DNA of 64,000 bases from Bin5 sp965242905 (GTDB lineage Bacteria; Chloroflexota; Anaerolineae; Caldilineales; Caldilineaceae): contig CBDETM010000002.1 of NCBI GenBank assembly GCA_965242905.1, positions 2,170,001-2,234,000 on the forward strand, given 5' to 3'. The notes under the pieces are model-generated. The model was not told where the DNA came from and did not search any database. It was given only the letters and a program-made list of their open reading frames with translations. A program made the translations under genes and the position numbers. This document shows, piece after piece, positions 41,781-53,476 of this stretch (its first letter is position 1; each line of letters opens with the position of its first letter).

Positions 41781-41915
41781 CCGACGAGAGGTAGCCGACT
41801 ATATCCACTGCCTCTCATCTTCCAGAGTATATCTGCCGGAATCGGCACCTACGCCACAGAAGACCTCTCATCTCCCGCTACCGGGTTGTCCGGGCTTCAC
41901 AGGGCCGGTCCTTCT
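41781..41915 (-). pseudogene. Decayed SAM-I riboswitch copy
   Basis: Aligns with the lysC riboswitch: GGACCGGCCCTGTGAAGCC, a changed ACAACC in place of GGCAACC, AGGTGCCGATTCC, and GATGAGAGGCAGT...CTACCTCTCGTC. The 5' strand of P1 is gone, the P4 stem-loop is deleted and no T-run follows, so SAM control is unlikely. It lies about 230 nt before the start of the copy A LRR-zincin gene on the same strand. Confidence 0.85.
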
Positions 41916-42042
41916 CACTTAACGCATACACTAGGGATCGTTGACGTCGGTCTGCACAGCGACTTGCGGGAGCAAAGTGCGGCTACCCCGCATTTACACT
42001 TGGAAAATCCCGCCAGCCTCACGTACCCTTATCCCCGGCAGT

Positions 42043-45000
42043 TCATCGCTTGCAATACTCAGGTACCGTGGCGTCGCCGAACACCTCCTCAACCAGCTTG
42101 GCCGCTTCCGCATCGTAATCTGCCAACTTCGGATAATCCGCTGCCAAAGTGGTCGGCAACGACTCCTCAAACCAGTATGTGACTACTTCAGCCCAGTACT
42201 CCGCGTAATTCGTTGCCGCGTATTCACCTTTCCACAGATCCGCGCCCAATGCCGCGTCATACAGGGCCTTGAGCCTTGAGATGTACTCCTGACCATCGGA
42301 TTGTTTCTCAAGCGCGTACTGTATCACGTGAGCAAACTCGTGAATGAACACATAACAGCGGGTGTCCCGATTCGGAACGCCCACGAGCCACCCGCTGGCT
42401 GTCTGAATGACCGCTCCCACTGGATAGAAAAACGCAAATCGCCCTCGGAACTCTGGCAACTGGCCGAGTCCCCCGCCGCTGAAATCCCTTGTTCTCCAAT
42501 AAATGGCAACCCGAGTACCATTGGCGGCAAGTGTTGCAAGCACGTCAGGCCTGGCAGACAGCATACCGGTTATAATTTCGCGCGCCTGGATGAACTTTTC
42601 ATCAGAAATCTCGCTGGGACCCGACACGCCCACCCCCCCTACGTCCACATATTTCTGGTAGAGCATGTCAAGTCCGAGGATCTTTGGTGGAGGTGGGAAT
42701 TGGGGCTCTACTACGGCTACGTATAGTTGCTCCGACCATACGCCGCGCGTACCGTTGTCGTGGCGGGCGCGGATCTGGTAGTAGTAGTTGCGGCCATCCG
42801 TCAAAACCGCGTGGAGGAACGACCTGCCGGTAAGATCGCCGGCAATCGAGCCCCACTCACGGCTGAGGCTGTCCCAAACCCGCAGATCGTATCTGGCCGC
42901 GTTCGCCGCGGCATCCCAGGTGAGCGTCACTTGGCCCCCGTCGACCGTTGCGCTGAAGTTCCCGGGCACACCCGGCACCAGCTTGAGGTCGGCATCCGTG
43001 CAAGTAGGCAGATTGGCGCGACTCAGCTCGACTTTCACATATTCATGTGAGCCGGAAAAGTCCGCCCCCGCAGGAATACATAACTGATTGGACATGAGGG
43101 ACAGAGATGCCAGGTTGGGGAGAGCGCTCAGGTCCGGCACCGGCCCGGTAAACTGATTGTGTGCAAGGATCAGGCTATGCAGTTTTGTGAGTGCGCCCAA
43201 TTCGACAATAGTCCCGGTCAATTGGTTGTGCCCAAGGCCCAAAGATTTTAGCTCGGTTAGGGCGCCAAGATCAGGAATCCCCCCAGACAACCCGTTGAGA
43301 CCAAGTCTCAGTTCCTCTAGTTTGGTGAGTCTGCTCACGTCCGGGATCGGTCCGCTCAATTCGTTACGACTGAGGACGAGGCTTGTCAGGCTGGTGAGGG
43401 CGCTCAGGTCCGGAATCGGCCCGCTCAACTGGTTGTACTGAAGGCTTAGCGTCCTCAAGTCGGTGAGGGCGTTCAGGTCCGGGATCGGTCCACTCAAATC
43501 GTTGCCGCCGAGGTCCAGGCTTGTCAGTCTGCTGAGCGCGCTGAGATCCGGGATCGGCCCGCTCAATTCGTTGTAAGAGAGGTTCAACGCTTCAAGGTTG
43601 ACGAGCGCGCTGAGATCCGGGATCGGCCCGCTCAATTCATTTTCGTTCAAATGCAAAACGACCAAGTTGGTGAGAGCGCTTAAGTCGGGAATGTTCCCGC
43701 TCAACTCGTTGTCGCTCAGGACCAGACTTCTCAGTTCGGTGAGAGCGTCTAGATCCGGGATCGGCCCGCTCAAATCATTGTTTCTGAGCGAAAGATACGC
43801 CAACTCTGAGAGGCCGCTAAGACGGGGGATAGGCCCACTGAGCAGGTTGTACCTGAGGTTAAGCACTCTCAGGCTGGTGAGGGCGCTCAGGTCCGGAATC
43901 TGCCCTCGTATGGTGTTCCTGCCAGCGTTCAACTCGGTCAAGTTACCAAGCATGCTCAGGTTCGGGAGGGCCTCCGTCAAAAAGTTATAACTGACGTCCA
44001 ATTCGGTTAAGTTTGTGAGCCTGCTTAGCCCTGAAATATTCCTCCTCAACCGGTTGCGGCTGAGATCCAGTTTCATCAGGGTGGTCAGAGCGCTCAGATC
44101 AGGGACCAGTCCGTTCAATTCATTTCTTGAGAGGTCTAATTCAGTCACCTTTCCGTTGCCGTCAGTGCTGACACCGTACCAGGAGGCGAGCGGCTTGTCG
44201 GTCAGCCAGTTGTCACTGTTTTTCCAATTGGCGCCGTCGGTAGCCTCGTACAGGGCGATGAGCGCATCTCTTTCGTTGGTTGCAATAGCAGGGGGAGGTG
44301 TAGCCGTCCCCACTGCAAGCGCAATCGCAGTCGGATAATCCGACGATAGCCATGGGCCTTCGCCGCCTGCGTAGACGGCCCGGATGGAGTAGTAGTACCT
44401 GGTTCCGGCGGTGACGCTTGTGTGCGTGTAGGAGGTGGCGGTAAGGCTATCGCCGCCAATCGGCTGCCAGCCGGGGTCGCTGGCCCAATAGGTAAGGAGC
44501 TCGTAGCGCACGGCGTTAGGCAGGGCTTCCCAGCTCAACTCCACCCCGCGCGTTGTTGCCTGCGCAGTGAGGTCGGGCACGACGCCGGCGGACGCCGCTG
44601 TCGTGGAAGTAGGTGTTGGGGTGGGCGTCCCAACCGCCGGGGTTGCCGTCGCCGTGGGCGTAGGCGTTGCTGTAGCCGTAGGCGTAGGCGTTGCCGTCCC
44701 GTCTCCGGTCGTGGCGAGCGCGACAGCAGTCGGAAAGTCCGACGAGAGCCAGGGGCCTTCGCTGTCGGCGTAGATTGCGCGGATGGAGTAGTAGTACTCT
44801 GTTCCGGCGACGGCGCTGGTGTGCGTGTAGGAGGTGCCGGTGAGGTTATCGCCGCCTATCGGCCGCCAGCCGGTGCCCAAATCCCACCACGTGAGGAGTT
44901 CGTAGCGCACCGCGTTGGGCAGGGCTTCCCAGCTCAATTCCACCCCGCGCGTCGTTGCCTGCGCGCTGAGGTTGGGCACGGCGCCCGCGTCCGCCGTTGC

Positions 45001-45513
45001 CGTGGGCGTGGGTGTCGCCGTGGGCGTCCCGGCCGCCGCGGTTGCCGTCGCCGTGGGCGTGGGAGAAGGCGTCCCGTCCCCTGTCGTGGCGAGCGCGACC
45101 GCAGTCGGATAGTCCGACGAGAGCCAGGGCCCTTCGCCGTCGGCGTAGATTGCGCGGATGGAGTAGTAGTACTCTGTTCCGGCGACGACGCTGGTGTGCG
45201 TGTAGGAAGTGCCGGAGAGGCTGTCGCCGCCGATAGGCCGCCAGCCCGTGCCCAAATCCCACCAGGTGAGAAGCTCGTAGCGCACTGCGTTGGGCAGAGC
45301 TTCCCAGCTCAACTCCACCCCGCGCGCTGTTGCCTGCGCGCTGAGGTTGGGCACGGCGCCCGCGTCCGCGGTTGCCGTGGGCGTGAGAGTCGCCGTCTGA
45401 GCCTTAGTTTCGCCCTTTGTGAGGAAGGAGAGAGCAGCGACGGCGGCAAAAAGGACGGCGAGCAGGATGCGGCCGCGGGTTTTGGCGGCAGGTATACGCG
45501 TTTCGTCTATCAT
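42043..45513 (-). CDS. Secreted FN3-LRR protein with C-terminal zincin domain (copy B)
   Basis: 1156 residues. A signal peptide (RGRILLAVLFAAVAALSFL) is followed by three FN3-like domains (YELLTWWDLGTGWRPIGG) separated by TPTPTATAT linkers. An ERDALIALYEATDG cap leads about 17 LRRs of 23 residues (about 418-828), against five or six in copy A, and then a further FN3 domain. The C-terminal peptidase-like domain carries CYVFIHEFAHVIQ (His about 1058 and 1062) and AEYWAE near 1105. The HExxH plus distal Glu pattern indicates a zinc site. The last residues (VFGDATVPEYCK) match copy A. It is a tandem paralogue with greatly expanded LRRs. Confidence 0.85.
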   Translation of the reverse strand: MIDETRIPAAKTRGRILLAVLFAAVAALSFLTKGETKAQTATLTPTATADAGAVPNLSAQATARGVELSWEALPNAVRYELLTWWDLGTGWRPIGGDSLSGTSYTHTSVVAGTEYYYSIRAIYADGEGPWLSSDYPTAVALATTGDGTPSPTPTATATAAAGTPTATPTPTATADAGAVPNLSAQATTRGVELSWEALPNAVRYELLTWWDLGTGWRPIGGDNLTGTSYTHTSAVAGTEYYYSIRAIYADSEGPWLSSDFPTAVALATTGDGTATPTPTATATPTPTATATPAVGTPTPTPTSTTAASAGVVPDLTAQATTRGVELSWEALPNAVRYELLTYWASDPGWQPIGGDSLTATSYTHTSVTAGTRYYYSIRAVYAGGEGPWLSSDYPTAIALAVGTATPPPAIATNERDALIALYEATDGANWKNSDNWLTDKPLASWYGVSTDGNGKVTELDLSRNELNGLVPDLSALTTLMKLDLSRNRLRRNISGLSRLTNLTELDVSYNFLTEALPNLSMLGNLTELNAGRNTIRGQIPDLSALTSLRVLNLRYNLLSGPIPRLSGLSELAYLSLRNNDLSGPIPDLDALTELRSLVLSDNELSGNIPDLSALTNLVVLHLNENELSGPIPDLSALVNLEALNLSYNELSGPIPDLSALSRLTSLDLGGNDLSGPIPDLNALTDLRTLSLQYNQLSGPIPDLSALTSLTSLVLSRNELSGPIPDVSRLTKLEELRLGLNGLSGGIPDLGALTELKSLGLGHNQLTGTIVELGALTKLHSLILAHNQFTGPVPDLSALPNLASLSLMSNQLCIPAGADFSGSHEYVKVELSRANLPTCTDADLKLVPGVPGNFSATVDGGQVTLTWDAAANAARYDLRVWDSLSREWGSIAGDLTGRSFLHAVLTDGRNYYYQIRARHDNGTRGVWSEQLYVAVVEPQFPPPPKILGLDMLYQKYVDVGGVGVSGPSEISDEKFIQAREIITGMLSARPDVLATLAANGTRVAIYWRTRDFSGGGLGQLPEFRGRFAFFYPVGAVIQTASGWLVGVPNRDTRCYVFIHEFAHVIQYALEKQSDGQEYISRLKALYDAALGADLWKGEYAATNYAEYWAEVVTYWFEESLPTTLAADYPKLADYDAEAAKLVEEVFGDATVPEYCKR

Positions 45514-45679
45514 CCGCGGCGCGTCCTGTCATGCGTGATACCGATCCCTCCATTCAGGGGGCATTGAACATCCTAACCCAATCATACATTTTCAAAAAAG
45601 CAAGTAATCTAAAGCAGGAAAGTATTCAAAAGTACGCCCCAATTGCACCGCCGCCAGCGCCGCCTCTGCAATCCCGCCC

Positions 45680-45787
45680 CCTGCGTCTGTGCCCCCGGCC
45701 TGCTTTTCGACCGCGGTGGCCACGATTCTTGCTACGCCGTCGTTCGACTCAGTCGGACCGACCGACGTCCCGCCAAATTTCATCACG
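45680..45787 (-). pseudogene. lysC: 5' fragment of aspartate kinase gene
   Basis: Encodes MKFGGTSVGPTESNDGVARI and then ATAVEKQAGG, matching the first 30-odd residues of the intact LysC (37975-38068), including about six bases before the ATG. It then runs into unrelated sequence. Its 5' edge joins a truncated brnT head to head at about 45787. Confidence 0.88.
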
Positions 45788-45899
45788 ATTGGTCGTAGTT
45801 CATACTTTACCCGAAACTGACGGAGAAAAAGGCCGTATCATTAGTGCTCGTAGAGCGACTCCTCACGAATGGAAACAGTATGAAGAAGGATGGTATTGA
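45786..45899 (+). pseudogene. brnT: brnT toxin C-terminal fragment
   Basis: The frame reads RLVVVHTLPETDGEKGRIIS then ARRATPHEWKQYEEGWY and stops at 45899. This is the C-terminal third of a BrnT ribonuclease toxin. The N-terminal two thirds are missing and replaced by the lysC fragment on the other strand. It overlaps the start of the antitoxin gene by 20 bp. Confidence 0.75.
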
Positions 45900-46143
45900 A
45901 CTGACAGAGCAGCAACTGGCTATGCTCAAGAGGTTGGAAGAAATGCCTGACGAGCAAATTGATACCTCTGATATTCCTGAGATTCGCGATTCAAATGGAT
46001 GGTTTCCATCTGGCCAGATCCCTGTTGTCATCAAGAAGCTAAAGGCATTGAATGTTGCGAAACGACGGTCGACAGAAAAGTGCGAAACCTGTAACGAGAG
46101 AGGATGCTCTTCGCATTCAAGACGAAATCATAGGCGCTCATGA
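45880..46143 (+). CDS. brnA: BrnA-like antitoxin, second copy
   Basis: An 87-residue protein from the ATG at 45880. KKDGIELTEQQLAMLKRLEEMPDEQIDTSDIPEI matches the N-terminal part of BrnA antitoxins (MPDExIDTSDIPE is characteristic). After that the sequence (GWFPSGQIPVVIKKLKALN, then Cys/Arg-rich) does not look like the usual ribbon-helix-helix half. The C-terminus may be frameshifted or replaced. Its toxin is reduced to a C-terminal stub. Confidence 0.6.
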   Translation: MKKDGIELTEQQLAMLKRLEEMPDEQIDTSDIPEIRDSNGWFPSGQIPVVIKKLKALNVAKRRSTEKCETCNERGCSSHSRRNHRRS

Positions 46144-46255
46144 TTGTAATGCGAAGGGAAAGCCCCTCCCCCAAGAAAATAAAGGGTTGCTGCAGAAGGG
46201 CGGTTAGAGGGGGTCATCGGAGACATGCTATTCGGGGCGTTTCACATGATCTGAC

Positions 46256-46284
46256 AATAAGCCACTGCTAAGCGGTGGCTTATT
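46256..46284. terminator. Hairpin after brnA
   Basis: AATAAGCCAC (46256-46265) pairs exactly with GTGGCTTATT (46275-46284) around a nine-base loop. The AT-rich outer part and a short T-rich end on both strands suggest a bidirectional terminator between brnA (+) and the HicB-like gene (-). Confidence 0.5.
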
Positions 46285-46373
46285 TCATGGAGAGGCCACT
46301 ACCCGGATCGCCCGACACGTCTGCAATTGATTGACCTGAAAGTAAGTTCTTGTCTAAACGAGGAAAAGTCAGT

Positions 46374-46667
46374 CTAGGCAAAAGTCACAACAACTTCACC
46401 CTTCACGCGTTGAGATTCCCTATGCGTGGACCTGACCTGAACTTGAGGCTGCTTCTCAATATCCGCGGGCGAAACAGGACCAAAATGGGAAAGATATTCC
46501 ATAACCTCGGTATACGAGGCTACTTCAAAAAACAACCCTAATGCCTCTGCCAAATTCTTTTGCGCCTCTTCAACTGTTTCCCCTTGACTTGCAATTTCCA
46601 ACTCTTCGCAACGAGACACGTACCATTTACCCTCTCGCCAGATTGAGCACTTGAGCACCCATTCCAC
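46374..46667 (-). CDS. HicB-like antitoxin, no HicA partner
   Basis: 97 residues from a GTG at 46667 with GGAG ten bases upstream; frames upstream to 46796 are low-complexity and overlap the next gene. KWYVSRCEELEIASQGETVEEAQKNLAEALGLFFE is the partial RNase-H fold of HicB and related single-domain proteins (GxYxAxCPELxxxSQGxTxEEAxxNLxEA). HicB normally neutralises the HicA mRNA interferase encoded next to it. No HicA-like frame is seen on either side. The C-terminus ends VKGEVVVTFA without an added DNA-binding domain. Confidence 0.7.
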   Translation of the reverse strand: MEWVLKCSIWREGKWYVSRCEELEIASQGETVEEAQKNLAEALGLFFEVASYTEVMEYLSHFGPVSPADIEKQPQVQVRSTHRESQRVKGEVVVTFA

Positions 46668-46714
46668 TCTGATTATTCTCCCTCTGTGCGCTCTGCCCCT
46701 GCTGCTTCCGCCCG

Positions 46715-47200
46715 CTAAAACCCCCTCGCCCACCGCGCCAACGCCTTTTCCGGCGCCCCAATCTCCTCTACCGACCTGTAATAGTGCATCTCCCACTCCA
46801 CCTGCGGCATCCCCGTAAAAAGCATCAAATTCAGCGGATACTCCTCCGTATCGGCAACACTCCGGAAATCATCCCGGAACAGAAACGTCGGCTTACCCAG
46901 CGCGATCGCCATCCCCATCTCGATCATCACCCCCTCGTCCGGCGGCACACCGTTCACCACGGCAAAGATCGCATCCGCCTCCCGCACATCCTGATAGCAA
47001 AGCTGACCGACGTCATACGCCCACCCCGGCTTCGTCCTGTCAATCTTCCCGCCCGTGCGCGCAAACGGCTCCCACACATCCAGCCCCAGCGCCGCCACAG
47101 CCTCGATGAGCGGCGGCAGCAGCAACTCCCGCTGCTGTGCTGAAAACCCGTACGGGTTCGCCAGGTAAACGCTCTTCCGTGCTTTCTCCGATGAAGCCAT
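46715..47200 (-). CDS. Nucleoside 2-deoxyribosyltransferase family protein
   Basis: 161 residues. SVYLANPYGFS at the N-terminus, DVREADAIFAVVNGVPPDEGVMIEMGMAIALGKPTFLFRDD in the middle (with the catalytic-type Glu in EMGMA) match the nucleoside deoxyribosyltransferase fold, which swaps bases on 2'-deoxyribosides; related proteins hydrolyse deoxyribonucleotides. A role in nucleotide salvage is likely. The true substrate is not clear. It is upstream of the HicB-like gene on the same strand. Confidence 0.8.
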   Translation of the reverse strand: MASSEKARKSVYLANPYGFSAQQRELLLPPLIEAVAALGLDVWEPFARTGGKIDRTKPGWAYDVGQLCYQDVREADAIFAVVNGVPPDEGVMIEMGMAIALGKPTFLFRDDFRSVADTEEYPLNLMLFTGMPQVEWEMHYYRSVEEIGAPEKALARWARGF

Positions 47201-47712
47201 GATATTCTCCGCCGTGGAATGTGTGATGAGGGGTTGGACTGCGCCGCCGGCCTGCTGCGCCCTCTCGCCAGCCGCCGCCCAAGTTCCAAAAAACGCAACG
47301 ACTAAGCCTCATTCAGTGCCCGACGCCCCACGAGGCGAGCGCAGGTTTTTCTCACTCCTCACTCCTCTTTACTCTCTTCTCGCTTTTGGGCGGTCGGGCC
47401 TATTCGGCCCTCCCTTGTGCGGGGGCTCCGCCCCCGCAACGCCCCCTCTCCTACAACCTCGCGTCGTAGCCAGTGGGTGGGCAATACGAAATTGCCGCCC
47501 CGTGTCGGCCCACGCTACCCCCCGCCTCCTGGCAGATTCCGAAAATGTGCCGGCGCGATCAAGGCAGGCGAGGCCACTCCCATATATGCCCAACGTTCAC
47601 CGCCATGACCATCGCCAGCCCGCTACAGAAATACTGGCGGTATATTCCGCCCAGACAGACCGCACACAGTACACACAGAACATGGCTTAGCAGCTACCAA
47701 AAAGCCGGATGA
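47201..47712. other. Gene-free stretch with 59-bp repeat copy 4
   Basis: It holds the polypyrimidine spacer (about 47350-47384), the 59-bp repeat core at 47388-47446 and a right flank (GTAGCCAGTGGGTGGGCAAT) also seen after copy 2. No gene is recognised. Confidence 0.6.
47388..47446. repeat. 59-bp dispersed repeat, copy 4
   Basis: Core identical to copies 2, 3 and 5, with the same two internal hairpins and outer GGGCG/CGCCC pair. Confidence 0.85.
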
Positions 47713-51114
<3,402 letters not shown>

Positions 51115-51284
51115 AGGTTTGACTCTCGCCTTCCCCTGTTGGCCGTCCCAACCTGACGATGACACGACCCCGTGTTAAAATGGGTGCCTGCCTTCCCCCG
51201 GGTCGTTCCGTCCTTGCGGGAAGCAGTGGCAGCGTTGCCGGCGGTCGAAGTTGCCGCCTAACCAAAACATAGAGAGATTGTATC

Positions 51285-52001
51285 GTGTCAGATCGCGCCT
51301 TACCAAAACAAACGCGCCTCCATCAAGGCGCGTCCGCGCTGTCGAAAATAGCCGTAGTCGTCGTGGCCGCCTACATCGCCGCACAGATGATGGCCGACAT
51401 CGCCAGCCTCAAGATCGGCGTCGTCGCCGGCCTCGCCGTCGACATGGGCACCTTCGTCTACCCCGTAACCTTCACCCTGCGCGACCTCGTCCACAAAACG
51501 CTCGGCAAGCGCAACGCCCAGGTCCTCATCATCGCCGCCGCCGTCATCAACCTGGGCATGGTGCTCTATCTGATGTGGTCCGCCTCCGTCCCCAGCGACC
51601 CCCAATCATTCGGCGGCGCCGAATTCAGCGCCATCTTCGCCCCCCTCTGGCGCATCGTCTGCGCCTCCATCATCGCCGAGCTCGTCAGCGAGCTGGTCGA
51701 CACCGAGATTTACCACCTCTTCGTCAGCCGCGTCACCACCCGCTACCAGTGGCTGCGCGTCCTCGTCAGCAACTCCGTCAGCGTACCCATCGACAACCTG
51801 CTCTTCGTCCTCATCGCCTTCTCGCCCCTCACCTTCCTCGGCGCGCAGCTAGTCGACTCCTGGGCCGTCGCCATGGAGATCTTCCTCTTCAATCTACTGG
51901 TCAAATACGGGGTAACCCTGGTCAGTATGCCCCTAATCTACCTGACACCGGACCGGGACTGGCGAGAGGAAGAGTTGGGGTTAGAAGCCGGTGTCAAATG
52001 A
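51285..52001 (+). CDS. Queuosine precursor transporter (YhhQ/VUT family)
   Basis: 238 residues from a GTG at 51285 with a GAGAGA site upstream. About six membrane segments; diagnostic stretches are IAAQMMADIASLKIG, MGTFVYPVTFTLRDLVHKTLGK, ASIIAELVSELVDTEIYHLF and SNSVSVPIDNLLFVLIAF. YhhQ-type proteins import preQ0/preQ1 for queuosine in tRNA. It is divergent from carB with about 170 bp between. I looked for a preQ1 riboswitch in that spacer and did not recognise one. No other queuosine genes are in the window. Confidence 0.85.
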   Translation: MSDRALPKQTRLHQGASALSKIAVVVVAAYIAAQMMADIASLKIGVVAGLAVDMGTFVYPVTFTLRDLVHKTLGKRNAQVLIIAAAVINLGMVLYLMWSASVPSDPQSFGGAEFSAIFAPLWRIVCASIIAELVSELVDTEIYHLFVSRVTTRYQWLRVLVSNSVSVPIDNLLFVLIAFSPLTFLGAQLVDSWAVAMEIFLFNLLVKYGVTLVSMPLIYLTPDRDWREEELGLEAGVK

Positions 52002-52115
52002 TTCTCGATGTCACAATCAGTTGTGCTCTTGCTTAATTGTTCGCAAGGGAAATATCCGGATTCGGGCCCGGCAAGAGAGACGGGATCGGGAATCCTGGCC
52101 CTATAGCCACGTCGC

Positions 52116-52805
52116 TTAGGAGCAAGATTGAACAAGGCCAACAATGATAATAAGGATAAAGCCGAAACCAACGATGAAAGTGAACCCAGTGAGCGTGTCG
52201 GCGCGTGAGTGGTTGTTTCTTCCCCTTATCTCCTTGCCTTTATCCTTTTCTTCCTCTTTGCCTGCTCTATATCTGCCGGCGTATCTTTCCTTCCTTCCTG
52301 CTTCGTATCCTCGGGCATACTCTTTCCTCCTTTCTGCTTCGTATCCTTCGGTGTACGCTGGTTTTCCCTTTGTCTCCTTCCCTGCCTCATAACCTCGGGC
52401 GTACCCTTCCTGCCTTCCTGCTCCGTATCCTTCTTTGTACGCTAACTCTCTCTCTTCCTCCTTCCCTTCCTCCTTCCCTTTCTCATAACCTCGAGCGTAT
52501 CCTTCATCCAACCCTGCGTTAAATCTGACGACGTCTTTCTCATTCCTTCCTGCTTCGTATCCTCGGGCGTATGCTGCTTGTGTCTCTGTCTCCTTCCCTT
52601 CCTCCTTCCCTTTCTCATAACCTCGGGCGTATCCTTCATTCACCCCTGCTTCGTAATCCAGGGTTTTCTTTGCTTCCCTCCTCGCCTCCTCCTTTACCTC
52701 TTTCCTTCCCTCCTCCTTCCCGCTCCGGAATCCTTCCCACCATCCAACCTCTTTTCCGTCAAAGTATCCCCGGTCGTACTCCGGCTCCCTCCTTGGCCTG
52801 GCCAT
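52116..52805 (-). CDS. GY-repeat charged protein with C-terminal membrane anchor
   Basis: 229 residues. Residues about 10-190 are a highly charged array of Tyr-Gly repeats (units such as EGYARGYEAGRKE and ARGYEKGKEEGKE), with Gly or small residues every four positions, resembling the GxxxG arrays of Yae1-type proteins or long amphipathic helices. Residues about 205-226 are hydrophobic (FTFIVGFGFILIIIVGLV), a single C-terminal membrane segment. The DNA repeats are not exact. It may be a tail-anchored rod or scaffold. Function unknown; it is alone between the queuosine transporter and the helicase fragment. Confidence 0.65.
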   Translation of the reverse strand: MARPRREPEYDRGYFDGKEVGWWEGFRSGKEEGRKEVKEEARREAKKTLDYEAGVNEGYARGYEKGKEEGKETETQAAYARGYEAGRNEKDVVRFNAGLDEGYARGYEKGKEEGKEEERELAYKEGYGAGRQEGYARGYEAGKETKGKPAYTEGYEAERRKEYARGYEAGRKERYAGRYRAGKEEEKDKGKEIRGRNNHSRADTLTGFTFIVGFGFILIIIVGLVQSCS

Positions 52806-53027
52806 CTTCTCTCCTATTATTCCTGCCTATTTGCCGCCGGAATCCGGTAACTTGACTCGATTTGGTCGCATGCTGCGGCTGTGTGGGCGTGGCTGTGCCC
52901 TGCCGAATTGTAAGAGCAAATACCAAGACGATCGAAAACGGCACTATTCGGGCTTCGTGCGCCGCAGGATTTTTTCAATTGGTGCCCCAAACGGTCCTAT
53001 TGGTCATTTAGGGGCAGATCCTGGCGT

Positions 53028-53234
53028 TTACACGCCAGCGCCTAGTTTAAAGCCGCAATCGCTCTGTCCGTGGATAGCGCAAGGGTCATCGAAATCTGGC
53101 TGGCTGGTGCGCGGAGGGCGGGCCATTTCTTCGCCGTCGTAGCACTCTCCCCAATCGGGATCGAAGTCGTGCTGGCGACCTGAGCCGATGGGCAGTCCAC
53201 AAATTCCACATAGCCTCGGGCCAATGTGTCCCAC
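53028..53234 (-). CDS. Possible small Cys-rich protein
   Basis: A 68-residue frame containing CGICG, then single Cys residues and a CAIHGQSDC, which could be a zinc-binding knuckle. It begins 6 bp past the stop of the helicase fragment on the same strand and could be a displaced remnant of the same locus. No family recognised. Confidence 0.25.
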   Translation of the reverse strand: MGHIGPRLCGICGLPIGSGRQHDFDPDWGECYDGEEMARPPRTSQPDFDDPCAIHGQSDCGFKLGAGV

Positions 53235-53239
53235 TTGTA

Positions 53240-53476
53240 TCAGGCCTCCACATTGGCATCGTCAAGCAGTTCCCAAGTCTGCCGGACCAACTCTCTGCGA
53301 TGAGTCAACCAGACTGCACTGCGCCCGCCCTTGAGCCACTCCGCAAGCAACGCACCGGCGATGACAGTCTTGCCGCCACCGGTGGGAAGCTGCATCATCA
53401 CGCGGGCCTGTTCCGGAGCGAGCGAAGCCTGAACTCCAGTGAGCAAATCTCGCTGATATTCTCGGAGCCGTGTCAT
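53240..53476 (-). pseudogene. N-terminal fragment of a superfamily II helicase
   Basis: 78 residues from the ATG at 53476: TRLREYQRDLLTG is the Q-motif region, MQLPTGGGKTVIAGALL is Walker A (motif I) and AVWLTHRRELVRQTWELL is motif Ia. It then stops; the DEAD/H box, motif III and the whole second RecA domain are missing. The intact relatives run to 500 or more residues, so this is a truncated gene. Confidence 0.8.

Noticed and set aside
46668..46796. N-terminal extension of the HicB-like frame
   Set aside because: The extension is Gly/Arg low-complexity and overlaps the deoxyribosyltransferase gene; a GTG with a ribosome-binding site at 46667 fits the family start.
51180..51284. Possible preQ1 riboswitch before the queuosine precursor transporter
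   Set aside because: No class I, II or III aptamer consensus could be matched in the leader.
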